Below, piece after piece: positions 1 to 7,288 of a stretch of 64,000 nt of DNA (position 1 is its first letter; each line of letters starts with the position of its first letter). Origin of the DNA: DASSJT01 sp035691065 (GTDB lineage: Bacteria > Actinomycetota > Actinomycetes > Actinomycetales > Dermatophilaceae). The notes beneath the pieces were generated by a model. It worked only from the letters and a program-made list of their open reading frames with translations. It was not told where the DNA came from and searched no databases. Location: positions 1-64,000 of the forward strand of contig DASSJT010000075.1 in assembly GCA_035691065.1 (NCBI GenBank), written 5' to 3'. Position numbers and translations under genes: made by a program.

Positions 1-112
1 CGGGATCGTGGCCGACTCGGTCCCGTCTTCCGAGCACCAGGAGTGCGTCAACAAGGCAGCAGCGGTCCTGCGCGCGGTGGCCGCAGCCGGCGCGCTCCGG
101 ACCGTCACGTGA
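1..112 (+). CDS. trpE: Anthranilate synthase component I, C-terminal end (partial)
   Basis: The window opens inside a gene whose last 36 codons, read in the frame ending at TGA 110-112, give GIVADSVPSSEHQECVNKAA and then an Ala-rich helix. The GIVADS...E...E..NKA pattern is the conserved C-terminus of TrpE and other chorismate-utilising enzymes (PabB, isochorismate synthase). TrpE makes anthranilate from chorismate. The choice of TrpE over PabB rests on context: the next gene is a Trp-associated membrane protein and trpCBA follow. The stop overlaps the next GTG start by 4 bases (GTGA), so the genes are probably translationally coupled. Only the end is visible, so the active site cannot be checked. 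Confidence 0.85.
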   Translation, partial: GIVADSVPSSEHQECVNKAAAVLRAVAAAGALRTVT

Positions 113-954
113 GCCGGCCCGCGATGAGCATGCTCACGGGAAAGCGCGCGGTCGTCGCATTGGCCCTGGCCGGCGCCCTGATCCTGGTGGCCTCGGCCTC
201 GCGCACCTGGGTGTCGGGCACCGTTGACGACGCGGTCCTCGGCGCGAGCCGGGTGAGTGGCACCGGCAGTCAGCTGGCGCCCGGACTCGTCGCGATCGCG
301 CTCGCCGGGGCGGCTGCAGCTCTCGCCGCGACCACGTCGGGTCGGCTGGTGCGTAGGCTCTCGATCGTCGTCCTGGGCGTCGCCGCCCTCGGAGCCGGAG
401 GCCTGGTCGCGGCCGTGCTGGCGGGCCCTGCCGGACGGCTCGGGGGCGTGGCCGCACGAAGTACCGGTCGCACGGGATCTGTGGAGACCCATGCCTCGAC
501 GGGGGCCTGGGCGTGGCTGGCCCTGGCCGGCGCCGCCCTGCTGCTCGCGGCCGCCGTGGCCGCCTGGATCGGAGCCGGCCGCTGGCGGGGCCTGTCGGCG
601 CGGTATGAGACGCCGCTGGGCGCAGCCACCGGGGTGGGGATGCGCGGAGCGGCTCCGCCCGGCAGCGTCGCTGAGGCTCGGGCCGGCGCGCGGGGCCAGC
701 GCGTCACCTCCGCGTGGGAGAGCCTCGACGCGGGGGTCGACCCCACCGAGCCTGCGCCCGCGCCGCCGGCCCCCGCCGAGCGCGCGCCCAAGCCGCCAGC
801 CCCCGCCGAGCGCGCGCCCAAGCCGCCGGCGCCTGCCGAGGCCGACTCTGCTGATGCCGACTCTGCTGAAGCCGTCTCTGCTGAAGCCGACTCCGACGAG
901 CCCGATTCCACCGAACCGGCGCCGCCCGTGGAGCGGCAGAGCCCAGATCGCTGA
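109..954 (+). CDS. Tryptophan-biosynthesis-associated membrane protein (Trp_oprn_chp family)
   Basis: This 281-residue protein starts at GTG 109, which overlaps the trpE stop as GTGA. An upstream in-frame ATG at 43 would lie inside trpE and is rejected. Hydrophobic segments occur around residues 11-28, 60-80, 85-110 and 150-170, with an RTWVSG-like stretch after the first helix. This matches the four-helix family found between trpE and trpC in actinobacteria, whose function is not established. The last 80 residues are a low-complexity tail: two copies of an APKPPAPAER-type repeat, then an acidic Ala/Asp/Ser/Glu run. The tail is encoded by imperfect DNA repeats at about 770-900 and is probably variable between strains. 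Confidence 0.8.
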   Translation: MSRPAMSMLTGKRAVVALALAGALILVASASRTWVSGTVDDAVLGASRVSGTGSQLAPGLVAIALAGAAAALAATTSGRLVRRLSIVVLGVAALGAGGLVAAVLAGPAGRLGGVAARSTGRTGSVETHASTGAWAWLALAGAALLLAAAVAAWIGAGRWRGLSARYETPLGAATGVGMRGAAPPGSVAEARAGARGQRVTSAWESLDAGVDPTEPAPAPPAPAERAPKPPAPAERAPKPPAPAEADSADADSAEAVSAEADSDEPDSTEPAPPVERQSPDR

Positions 955-1044
955 CCTGCGTCGATGCCGACAGCATCACCTGACACAATCAGCCCAGACC
1001 CGCGTCCCCGACGCAGCCAGCACGGCATACAGGAGACCAACCGC

Positions 1045-1320
1045 ATGGCAGAGCACCCGTCCGGCGCCGCCGGAAAGCATGTTGCCCAGGTCCACCAGGA
1101 GGGCCACGGCCACAGCGTCGCGGCCTGGACCGCCGTCACGGTCATCCTGGTCGGGGCACTGGTGATGGCCCTTGCCGTCGTCGGGGCGAGTGTTCTGTGG
1201 TTCGTCGTGGGCGGCGTCGTGGTCCTCCTCGGGATCGTGGCGGGCAAGGTGCTGGCCATGGCCGGCTACGGCGAGCACAAGAGCGCCGGCCGGGCGGAGC
1301 CCACAGCCGGGATCCGCTGA
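1045..1320 (+). CDS. Small membrane protein, HGxxPAAW family
   Basis: This 91-residue protein carries the signature EGHGHSVAAW at residues 19-28, close to the HGxxPAAW motif that names the family, followed by two hydrophobic segments and a short polar tail. ATG 1045 is chosen because AGGAGA lies at 1031-1036, a suitable distance upstream; an in-frame upstream extension to 964 lacks such a site. In many actinobacteria this gene sits between the Trp-associated membrane protein and trpC, as here. No biochemical role is known. Its position suggests co-transcription with the trp genes, but nothing in the protein points to tryptophan synthesis. Confidence 0.8.
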   Translation: MAEHPSGAAGKHVAQVHQEGHGHSVAAWTAVTVILVGALVMALAVVGASVLWFVVGGVVVLLGIVAGKVLAMAGYGEHKSAGRAEPTAGIR

Positions 1321-1344
1321 GCGGTCTGGTCGGTCTGGTCGGTC

Positions 1345-1746
1345 GTGGGCATCACCGCCCGACTCCGAACCCCGGCTCTCGGCGCCGGGGCAGGCGCTGC
1401 GCTCGCCGCAGCCCTCCTCCTGCGTGACCCCCACCTGCACGGCTCGTGGGGCTTCTGCCCCTTCCTGGCCCTGACCGGGCTGCCGTGCCCCGCCTGCGGC
1501 GGGCTCCGGGCGGCCAACGACCTGCTCCACGGCCGGGTGGACGCGGCGCTCAGCAGCAACGCGTATGCCGTCCTGACGGCCTGCGTGGTCGCCCTCGGCT
1601 GGCTGTCGTGGACCCTCGCCAAGGCCCGCGGCACGACGCCGGCCTGGACCCGGCATACCTCCCGGGCCGGCGCCGTGTGGTTCGGTGGGCTGCTCGTCTT
1701 CGGCGCGCTGCGCCTGCTGCCTCCCTTCGCCTGGCTGCAGCCTTGA
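1345..1746 (+). CDS. DUF2752 membrane protein
   Basis: The 133-residue protein has the DUF2752 hallmark CPACGGLRA at about residues 48-56 after a short WGFCPF segment. About three hydrophobic segments follow. The family is small, membrane-embedded and of unknown function; the paired cysteines suggest metal or redox chemistry, which is speculation. GTG 1345 is the only reasonable start. It follows a short tandem repeat of GGTCTGGTC at about 1323-1343, and there is no clear Shine-Dalgarno sequence, so the true start could lie a few codons downstream. The gap to the previous gene is 24 bases and the next gene, trpC, follows after 133 bases. Confidence 0.75.
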   Translation: MGITARLRTPALGAGAGAALAAALLLRDPHLHGSWGFCPFLALTGLPCPACGGLRAANDLLHGRVDAALSSNAYAVLTACVVALGWLSWTLAKARGTTPAWTRHTSRAGAVWFGGLLVFGALRLLPPFAWLQP

Positions 1747-1867
1747 CGCCGGCGCGAACCCACGGACAGCCCGTGGCACAGTCAGCTCGCTGTGGCCGCT
1801 CTCGGCCCGCCCGCTTCGGGCCGGCCCGTCTGTCGGGCCTGCCCCACGGAGCCCCAGCAGCGCGGTT

Positions 1868-1873
1868 TAGCCT
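1868..1873 (+). promoter_or_regulatory. Candidate -10 box of a leaderless trpC transcript
   Basis: TAGCCT fits the actinobacterial TANNNT -10 consensus and ends 6 bases before the trpC ATG at 1880, the spacing expected when transcription begins at the start codon. No Shine-Dalgarno sequence precedes that ATG. This suggests trpCBA can be transcribed separately from the upstream trpE group. No convincing -35 box is visible. The 133-base gap also contains a possible 6-bp hairpin (GGCCCG/CGGGCC near 1804-1822). Confidence 0.5.
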
Positions 1874-1879
1874 TGGCGC

Positions 1880-2671
1880 ATGCCCACCGTCCTCGACGAG
1901 ATCATCGCCGGTGTCCGCGAGGACCTCGCCATTCGCGAAGCCGCCGTGCCCCTGGCAGACCTGCAGGCCACGGCTTCCGGGACCACGGCCGCCCTCGACG
2001 CCGAGGCGGCGCTGCGCAGCCCAGGGCTCTCGCTCATCGCGGAGGTGAAGCGGCGCAGCCCGTCCAAGGGCGCCCTGGCGGAGATTCCAGACCCCGCCGC
2101 GCTGGCGGCGGAGTACGCCGCCGGCGGTGCGGCTGCCATCAGCGTGCTGACCGAGCCGCGGCGCTTCGGCGGCTCGCTGGCCGATCTCGACGCCGTGCGG
2201 GCGGCGGTCGGTGTGCCGGTGCTGCGCAAGGACTTCATCGTCACCGACTACCAGGTCTGGGAGGCCCGAGCGCACGGCGCCGACCTGGTCCTGCTGATCG
2301 TGGCGGCGCTCGACCAGGCCCGGCTGGAGGCGCTCCTCTCGCTCGTGCGCCGGCTGGGCATGACGCCGCTCGTGGAGGTCCACGACGCCGAGGAGACCGA
2401 GCGCGCGCTTACGGCGGGAGCGACGGTCGTCGGCGTGAACGCCCGCAGCCTCAAGACGCTGGAGGTCGACCCTGACACCTTCGGCCGCCTGGTCGACGGC
2501 ATACCGCACAGCTGCGTCCGAGTGGCCGAGTCCGGCATCTCGGGTGCAGTGGACGCGGCCCGCTACGCCGCCGAGGGCGCCGACGCGGTGCTCGTGGGCG
2601 AGGCGCTGGTCCTCGGCGGCAACCCCCGTGCCGCTGCCCGCGACCTCGTCGCAGCGGGGGTCCCCGCGTGA
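1880..2671 (+). CDS. trpC: Indole-3-glycerol phosphate synthase
   Basis: This 263-residue TIM-barrel enzyme converts the carboxyphenylamino-deoxyribulose phosphate intermediate to indole-3-glycerol phosphate. The substrate-binding and catalytic stretch IAEVKRRSPSKG is at residues 53-64, with Glu55 and Lys57 in the expected places. LRKDFIVTDYQ (second catalytic Lys), VGVNARSLKT and the phosphate-binding ESGI...VLVGEALV end segments are also present. Length is normal for the single-function enzyme; no TrpF domain is fused. ATG 1880 fits the leaderless promoter just upstream. The stop overlaps trpB as GTGA. Confidence 0.97.
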   Translation: MPTVLDEIIAGVREDLAIREAAVPLADLQATASGTTAALDAEAALRSPGLSLIAEVKRRSPSKGALAEIPDPAALAAEYAAGGAAAISVLTEPRRFGGSLADLDAVRAAVGVPVLRKDFIVTDYQVWEARAHGADLVLLIVAALDQARLEALLSLVRRLGMTPLVEVHDAEETERALTAGATVVGVNARSLKTLEVDPDTFGRLVDGIPHSCVRVAESGISGAVDAARYAAEGADAVLVGEALVLGGNPRAAARDLVAAGVPA

Positions 2672-3891
2672 GCGCCGCGGCCGCTGCCCCGGCTCCGGTG
2701 CCGGGCCGGTTCGGCGCGTTCGGCGGGCGCTACGTCCCAGAGGCCCTCATCCCGGCCCTGGAGGAGCTCGACGAGGCGCGCACCAAGGCGATGGTCGACC
2801 CCGCGTTCCTGGGCGAGCTCGACCGCCTCAACCGCACCTACACCGGCCGCCCGAGCATCATCACCGAGGTGCCGCGGTTCGGTGCCCACGCTGGCGGGGC
2901 GCGGGTCATCCTCAAGCGCGAGGACCTCAACCACACCGGGTCCCACAAGATCAACAATGTGCTCGCCCAGGCGCTCCTCACCCGGCGGATGGGCAAGAGC
3001 CGGGTCATCGCCGAGACGGGTGCGGGCCAGCATGGCGTGGCCACGGCGACGGCGGCGGCCCTGCTGGGTCTGGACTGCCGGGTCTATATGGGGCGCGTCG
3101 ACACCGAGCGCCAGGCCCTCAACGTCGCCCGCATGCGGATGCTGGGCGCCGAGGTGGTCCCCGTCAGCCACGGCAGCGCGACGCTCAAGGACGCCATCAA
3201 CGAGGCCCTGCGCGACTGGGTCACCAACGTCGACCACACCCACTACCTCCTGGGCACGGTGACCGGGCCCCATCCGTTCCCGGAGATGGTCCGCGACGTC
3301 CAGAGGATCATCGGCGTCGAGGCCCGGAGCCAGGTCCTCGACCTCACCGGCCGCCTGCCCGACGCCGTCATCGCGTGCGTCGGCGGCGGGTCCAACGCGA
3401 TGGGGATCTTCCACCGCTTCATCGATGACCGCGGAGTGCGGCTGGTCGGCGTCGAGGCAGGGGGCAGCGGCATCGCCTCCGGCAAGCACGCCGCCCGGTT
3501 CGCCACCGCCGAGCCGGGGGTGCTCCACGGCACCTTCAGCTACCTCATGCAGGACGAGGACGGACAGACCATCGAGTCCCACTCCATCTCGGCCGGCCTG
3601 GACTACCCCAGTGTCGGGCCGGAACACTCGTTCCTGCGCGACTCGGGGCGGGCCGAGTACCGCTACGCCACCGACGAAGAGGCCATGCGGGCGTTCGACC
3701 TGCTGTGCAAGACCGAGGGCATCATCCCGGCGATCGAGTCGGCGCACGCCCTTGCCGGGGCGATCGAGGTGGGCCGCGAGCTGGGCAGCGACGCCCTCCT
3801 TCTCGTCAACCTCTCCGGCCGCGGCGACAAGGACGTCCACACCGCCGCACAGTGGTTCGGACTGATCGACGAGGAAGGGGGCCCGCTGTGA
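2668..3891 (+). CDS. trpB: Tryptophan synthase beta chain
   Basis: This 407-residue PLP enzyme condenses indole with L-serine. It begins with the GRFGAFGGRYVPE signature and has the PLP lysine in HTGSHKINN (Lys94). Further family signatures are ETGAGQHGVA, the phosphate-binding GGGSNA loop, and a C-terminal NLSGRGDKD. All expected motifs of the TrpB1 type that pairs with TrpA are present. The GTG start overlaps the trpC stop by 4 bases and the stop overlaps trpA by 4 bases, giving a fully coupled trpCBA unit. Confidence 0.98.
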   Translation: MSAAAAAPAPVPGRFGAFGGRYVPEALIPALEELDEARTKAMVDPAFLGELDRLNRTYTGRPSIITEVPRFGAHAGGARVILKREDLNHTGSHKINNVLAQALLTRRMGKSRVIAETGAGQHGVATATAAALLGLDCRVYMGRVDTERQALNVARMRMLGAEVVPVSHGSATLKDAINEALRDWVTNVDHTHYLLGTVTGPHPFPEMVRDVQRIIGVEARSQVLDLTGRLPDAVIACVGGGSNAMGIFHRFIDDRGVRLVGVEAGGSGIASGKHAARFATAEPGVLHGTFSYLMQDEDGQTIESHSISAGLDYPSVGPEHSFLRDSGRAEYRYATDEEAMRAFDLLCKTEGIIPAIESAHALAGAIEVGRELGSDALLLVNLSGRGDKDVHTAAQWFGLIDEEGGPL

Positions 3892-4706
3892 CGACAGCGG
3901 TGAGCATCGGCACCGGGGAGGTTCTTCAGCGGTGCCGGGCGGAGGGTCGCGCCGCCTTGATCGGCTACCTGCCGGTGGGCTTCCCCGACGTCGCCACCTC
4001 GGTGGCGGCCATGCGGGTGCTCGTGGAGTCCGGTGTCGACATCGTCGAGGTGGGCATCCCCTACACCGACCCCCTCATGGACGGCCCGGTCATCCAGTAC
4101 GCCGCCTCGACCGCCCTCAAGCGGGGGGTGCGGGTCGACGACGTCTTCCGGGCAACCGGGGCGGTCCGCGAGGCGGGTGCCCCGCCCATGGTGATGACGT
4201 ACTACAACCTCGTGCTGCACCGCGGGGTGCGGATGTTCGCCGAGCGCCTCGCCGACAGCGGCGGCGCGGGCCTGATCACCCCTGACCTGATCCCCGACGA
4301 GGCGGCCGAGTGGATCGCGGCCAGCGACGCGCTCGGGCTGGACCGCGCGTTCCTCATCGCGCCGAGCTCCACCGACGAGCGCCTGGCGTGGGTCACCTCG
4401 CAGTGCCGGGGTTTCGTCTATGCCGCCTCGACCATGGGGGTCACCGGCGCTCGGGCCACCGTCGGCGACTCGGCGCAGCGGCTGGTCGCCCGAGCCCGAG
4501 CCGTGACCAGCCTTCCGGTCTGCGTCGGCCTCGGCGTCTCCTCGCGCGAGCAGGCGGCCCAGGTCGCGGGCTTCGCCGACGGGGTCATCGTCGGTTCGGC
4601 GCTCGTCAACACCCTCAGCGGCCCGGACCCCGACGCCGGCCTGGCCGCTCTCGGCGCGCTGGCCCGCGAGCTCGCCGACGGGGTCCGCGAGGGGCGGGAG
4701 CGGTAG
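3888..4706 (+). CDS. trpA: Tryptophan synthase alpha chain
   Basis: This 272-residue TIM barrel cleaves indole-3-glycerol phosphate to indole, which passes to TrpB. The DIVEVGIPYTDPLMDGP stretch holds both catalytic acids: Glu54 and Asp65 correspond to E49 and D60 of the Salmonella enzyme. ITPDLIPDEA, the GVTGARA phosphate loop and VCVGLGVSS near the C-terminus are also present. GTG 3888 is chosen because it forms the GTGA overlap with the trpB stop; an in-frame upstream extension inside trpB is rejected. The gene ends 3 bases before the next ATG, so the MauE-like gene is probably in the same transcript. Confidence 0.97.
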   Translation: MTTAVSIGTGEVLQRCRAEGRAALIGYLPVGFPDVATSVAAMRVLVESGVDIVEVGIPYTDPLMDGPVIQYAASTALKRGVRVDDVFRATGAVREAGAPPMVMTYYNLVLHRGVRMFAERLADSGGAGLITPDLIPDEAAEWIAASDALGLDRAFLIAPSSTDERLAWVTSQCRGFVYAASTMGVTGARATVGDSAQRLVARARAVTSLPVCVGLGVSSREQAAQVAGFADGVIVGSALVNTLSGPDPDAGLAALGALARELADGVREGRER

Positions 4707-4709
4707 GCG

Positions 4710-5201
4710 ATGGCAGCCGTCGGCAGCACCACGACGATCGACACCGCCCGAGTCCGCGACCTCATCGGGCTGGCGGCGCGCCTCATTGTCGGGGGTGTCT
4801 TCCTGGTCGCCGGAGGGCTCAAGGTCGGCCACCCGGCGGTGTCGGCCCGCGCCGTGCAGGCCTACCAGATCCTGCCGTTCGACGTGGCGGCGTACGTCGG
4901 CTATGCCCTGCCCGTGCTGGAGATCCTCCTGGGCATCCTCCTGGTCCTCGGCCTGTTCACCCGGCCGGTCGCGGTCATCGGGGCGCTCCTCCTCGTCGTG
5001 TTCATGGCCGGCATCGCCTCCGTCTGGGCCAGGGGACTGAGCATCGACTGCGGGTGCTTCGGGCAGGGCGGGACCATCGCCCCTGGCCGCACCCGCTACT
5101 TCCCGGAGCTGCTCCGCGACAGCGGGCTGCTGGCCTGCGCGATCTGGCTGGTCGCACGCCCCGCCAGCCTGTGGAGCCTCGACCGCGGGTGGTTCTCCTA
5201 G
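4710..5201 (+). CDS. MauE/DoxX-type redox-associated membrane protein
   Basis: The 163-residue protein has four predicted membrane segments and begins its membrane domain with the DoxX/MauE-like pattern RLIVGGVFLVAGGLKVGHP. A CxC-type motif, DCGCFG, follows the third segment. MauE-family proteins are thought to pass reducing equivalents or help disulfide chemistry across the membrane. The next gene is a secreted thioredoxin-fold protein, a pairing seen often in actinobacteria, so the two may form a redox relay; this is inferred from context. The ATG lies 3 bases after the trpA stop. Confidence 0.8.
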   Translation: MAAVGSTTTIDTARVRDLIGLAARLIVGGVFLVAGGLKVGHPAVSARAVQAYQILPFDVAAYVGYALPVLEILLGILLVLGLFTRPVAVIGALLLVVFMAGIASVWARGLSIDCGCFGQGGTIAPGRTRYFPELLRDSGLLACAIWLVARPASLWSLDRGWFS

Positions 5202-5351
5202 CGCCGCGGTTAGCGCGCCGCGCGCCGCGCGCTGCGAGCGCCTGCGCGGCCCCAGCGCCCCCGCGGCCAGCCACCCGGCATACCCCCAGATCTCGCCAGC
5301 AACCGACAGGCTCAGCCTTCCAACGACAACCCAGGACAAGAGGACGCATCG

Positions 5352-6110
5352 ATGGCAAAGGACCGGACCACCCGAGCCGCCAAGATCCAGGCCGCGACGC
5401 CACGCGGCAGGGGCGGGCCCAGCAGGATCGTGGTCGCGACGGTCGTCGCCGTCCTCGCGATCGTCGCCGTGGTGGCCGTCGTCCTGATCAGCAGCGCGTC
5501 GAAGGAGAAGCAGGCCACCTCCGGCGGGTCCGCGGTGCCCACCGGAGCCGCGGCCATGGGAGCCGGCATCGTCGCGAACTCCGGCGTCACGCTCGCATCC
5601 GGCGCACCCACGCTCGACATCTACGAGGACTTCCAGTGCCCGTACTGCGGGATCCTCGAGAAGTCCATGGGATCCACGATCCGGGAGCTGGGGTCTAAGG
5701 GGCAGGTGAAGCTGGTCTACCACGTGCTGTCGTTCCTCGACGCCAACCTCCGCAACGACAGCTCGGTCCGGTCGGCCAACGCCGCGGCCTGCGCCGCCGA
5801 CGCCGGGGTGTTCCAGGCGTACCACGACGCCGTGTTCGCGGGTCAGCCGGCCCGCGAGGGCGCCGGCTACACCGACGCCCAGCTCGTCTCGTTCGCCAGG
5901 CAGGCCGGGCTCAGTGGCAACCGGCTCACGACCTGGCAGAAGTGCTACAGCGACCGGGCCCACAACCAGTACGTCATCTCGGTCCAGGACCAGTCGGGCC
6001 GCGACGGCGTCACGGGCACCCCGACACTCAAGCTCAACGGCAGCACCCTCGACGTGGCCTCGCTCAGCCCGCAGTCGCTGACCAGCGCGGTGAAGGCAGC
6101 CACCAAGTGA
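5352..6110 (+). CDS. Membrane-anchored DsbA-family thioredoxin-fold protein
   Basis: This 252-residue protein has a basic N-terminus, one transmembrane segment at about residues 28-48 and a periplasm-facing thioredoxin fold. The active site FQCPYCG (about residues 95-101) is the DsbA/DSBA-like CxxC motif, and the cis-proline loop appears as GVTGTPT near residue 223. It probably forms or reorganises disulfides in exported proteins, paired with the MauE-like protein upstream. ATG 5352 is preceded by AAGAGGA at 5338-5344. The stop overlaps lgt as GTGA. The 150-base gap before it (5202-5351) is very GC-rich and holds one copy of the GTATGCCG octamer but no clear promoter. Confidence 0.88.
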   Translation: MAKDRTTRAAKIQAATPRGRGGPSRIVVATVVAVLAIVAVVAVVLISSASKEKQATSGGSAVPTGAAAMGAGIVANSGVTLASGAPTLDIYEDFQCPYCGILEKSMGSTIRELGSKGQVKLVYHVLSFLDANLRNDSSVRSANAAACAADAGVFQAYHDAVFAGQPAREGAGYTDAQLVSFARQAGLSGNRLTTWQKCYSDRAHNQYVISVQDQSGRDGVTGTPTLKLNGSTLDVASLSPQSLTSAVKAATK

Positions 6111-7141
6111 CCACGGCGATCCCCAGCCCGACCGTCGGGGTGATTCACCTCGGGCCGCTGCCGCTGCGCGCCTACGCGCTGTGCATCCTGGCCGGCATCG
6201 TGCTGGCGGTGTGGATCGCCCAGCGCCGGATGGAGGACCGCGGCGGCCGGCCCGGGCTGGCGCTGGACATCTCGGTGTATGCCGTGCCGCTCGGCATCCT
6301 GGGCGGGCGCATCTACCACGTCATCACCTCACCCCAGGCCTACTTCGGCGAGGGCGGCAGCCCGATCCGGGCGCTCTACATCTGGCAGGGCGGCCTGGGC
6401 ATCTGGGGCGCCATCGCCCTCGGTGCGCTGGGCGCGTGGATCGGGTGCCGGCGCCACGGCGTGGCCTTCCTCGACTTCGCCGACGCAGCGGCCCCCGGTG
6501 TGCTCGTCGCCCAGGCGCTGGGCCGCTGGGGCAACTGGTTCAACAACGAGCTCTACGGCGGTCGCACGGACCTGCCGTGGGGTCTGACGATCCACCAATG
6601 GGACCAGGCAGCCGGGCGCGCGGTCACCGACGCGGCCGGCAACCCGGTGGTGCTGGGCACGTTCCACCCGACGTTCCTCTACGAGTCGATCTGGTGCCTC
6701 CTCGTGGCGCTGGGCCTCGTCCTGCTCGACCGGCGGACCTCGCTCGCGCGAGGCCAGGTCTTCGCGCTCTACATGAGCGCGTACACCGTCGGGCGGGTGG
6801 TCATCGAGTTCATGCGCACCGACACGGCCAACCACATCCTGGGCCTGCGGCTGAACGTGTGGACCTCGATCCTGGTCTTCCTGGGTGGGGTCGTGCTCTT
6901 TGTGTGGGCCGGCCGACGCCAGAGCGCGGCAGAGCCGGTGGGTGGGATCGCGGGGGAACCCGTGGGGGAGTCCGTGGGCGAGTCCCTGGGGGAGGCGGGT
7001 GGGTCACCCGGCCGGATGGCAGCTGGTGCGGACCCGCAGCCGGAGCCCCAGCCGCAGCCAGAACGCCAGCCGCAGCCCGAGCCCGCGCTGGCGGACCGCC
7101 CGGAGGGCGCCGCCATGGACAAGTCTCATGATGTGAAATAG
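6107..7141 (+). CDS. lgt: Prolipoprotein diacylglyceryl transferase
   Basis: This 344-residue integral membrane enzyme attaches diacylglyceryl from phosphatidylglycerol to the lipobox cysteine of prolipoproteins. The Lgt signature ALGRWGNWFNNELYGG is at about residues 141-156. The conserved N-terminal LGPLPLRAYALC and the GGRIYHVI loop are present, and HPTFLYES and YTVGRVVIEFMRTD follow towards the C-terminus. About seven membrane segments are visible. GTG 6107 overlaps the previous stop by 4 bases. The last 70 residues are a hydrophilic tail with EPVGES-type repeats and a Pro/Gln/Glu run, probably cytoplasmic, variable in actinobacteria and dispensable for catalysis. Confidence 0.96.
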   Translation: MTTAIPSPTVGVIHLGPLPLRAYALCILAGIVLAVWIAQRRMEDRGGRPGLALDISVYAVPLGILGGRIYHVITSPQAYFGEGGSPIRALYIWQGGLGIWGAIALGALGAWIGCRRHGVAFLDFADAAAPGVLVAQALGRWGNWFNNELYGGRTDLPWGLTIHQWDQAAGRAVTDAAGNPVVLGTFHPTFLYESIWCLLVALGLVLLDRRTSLARGQVFALYMSAYTVGRVVIEFMRTDTANHILGLRLNVWTSILVFLGGVVLFVWAGRRQSAAEPVGGIAGEPVGESVGESLGEAGGSPGRMAAGADPQPEPQPQPERQPQPEPALADRPEGAAMDKSHDVK

Positions 7142-7288
7142 ATCCTTCCAGAATGTAGGACAGAAATCGTCTCGGCTATCCTGATCCGACCGTGGCCAGC
7201 GCCGTCCACGCCCTTTTCTGTGCGCGTTTTGTCGCGTTTCGTCCGGCGTGCTCGCGCGCCCCACCTCAGTCAAGGACGGTGATACCCA
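7142..7288 (+). promoter_or_regulatory. Intergenic region with probable gltB promoter
   Basis: This 147-base gap is less GC-rich than its surroundings. TATCCT at 7177-7182 fits a -10 box, which would give a leader of about 100 bases. A short inverted pair ATCCT (7142-7146) and AGGA (7157-7160) and T-rich stretches at 7213-7245 are visible, but I see no convincing terminator for lgt or operator for gltB. AAGGA at 7272-7276 lies about 12 bases before the gltB GTG. Confidence 0.35.

Noticed and set aside
3663..5963. Long minus-strand open frame opposite trpB-trpA and the MauE-like gene
   Set aside because: Low-complexity composition, no family motifs, and complete overlap with well-supported genes.
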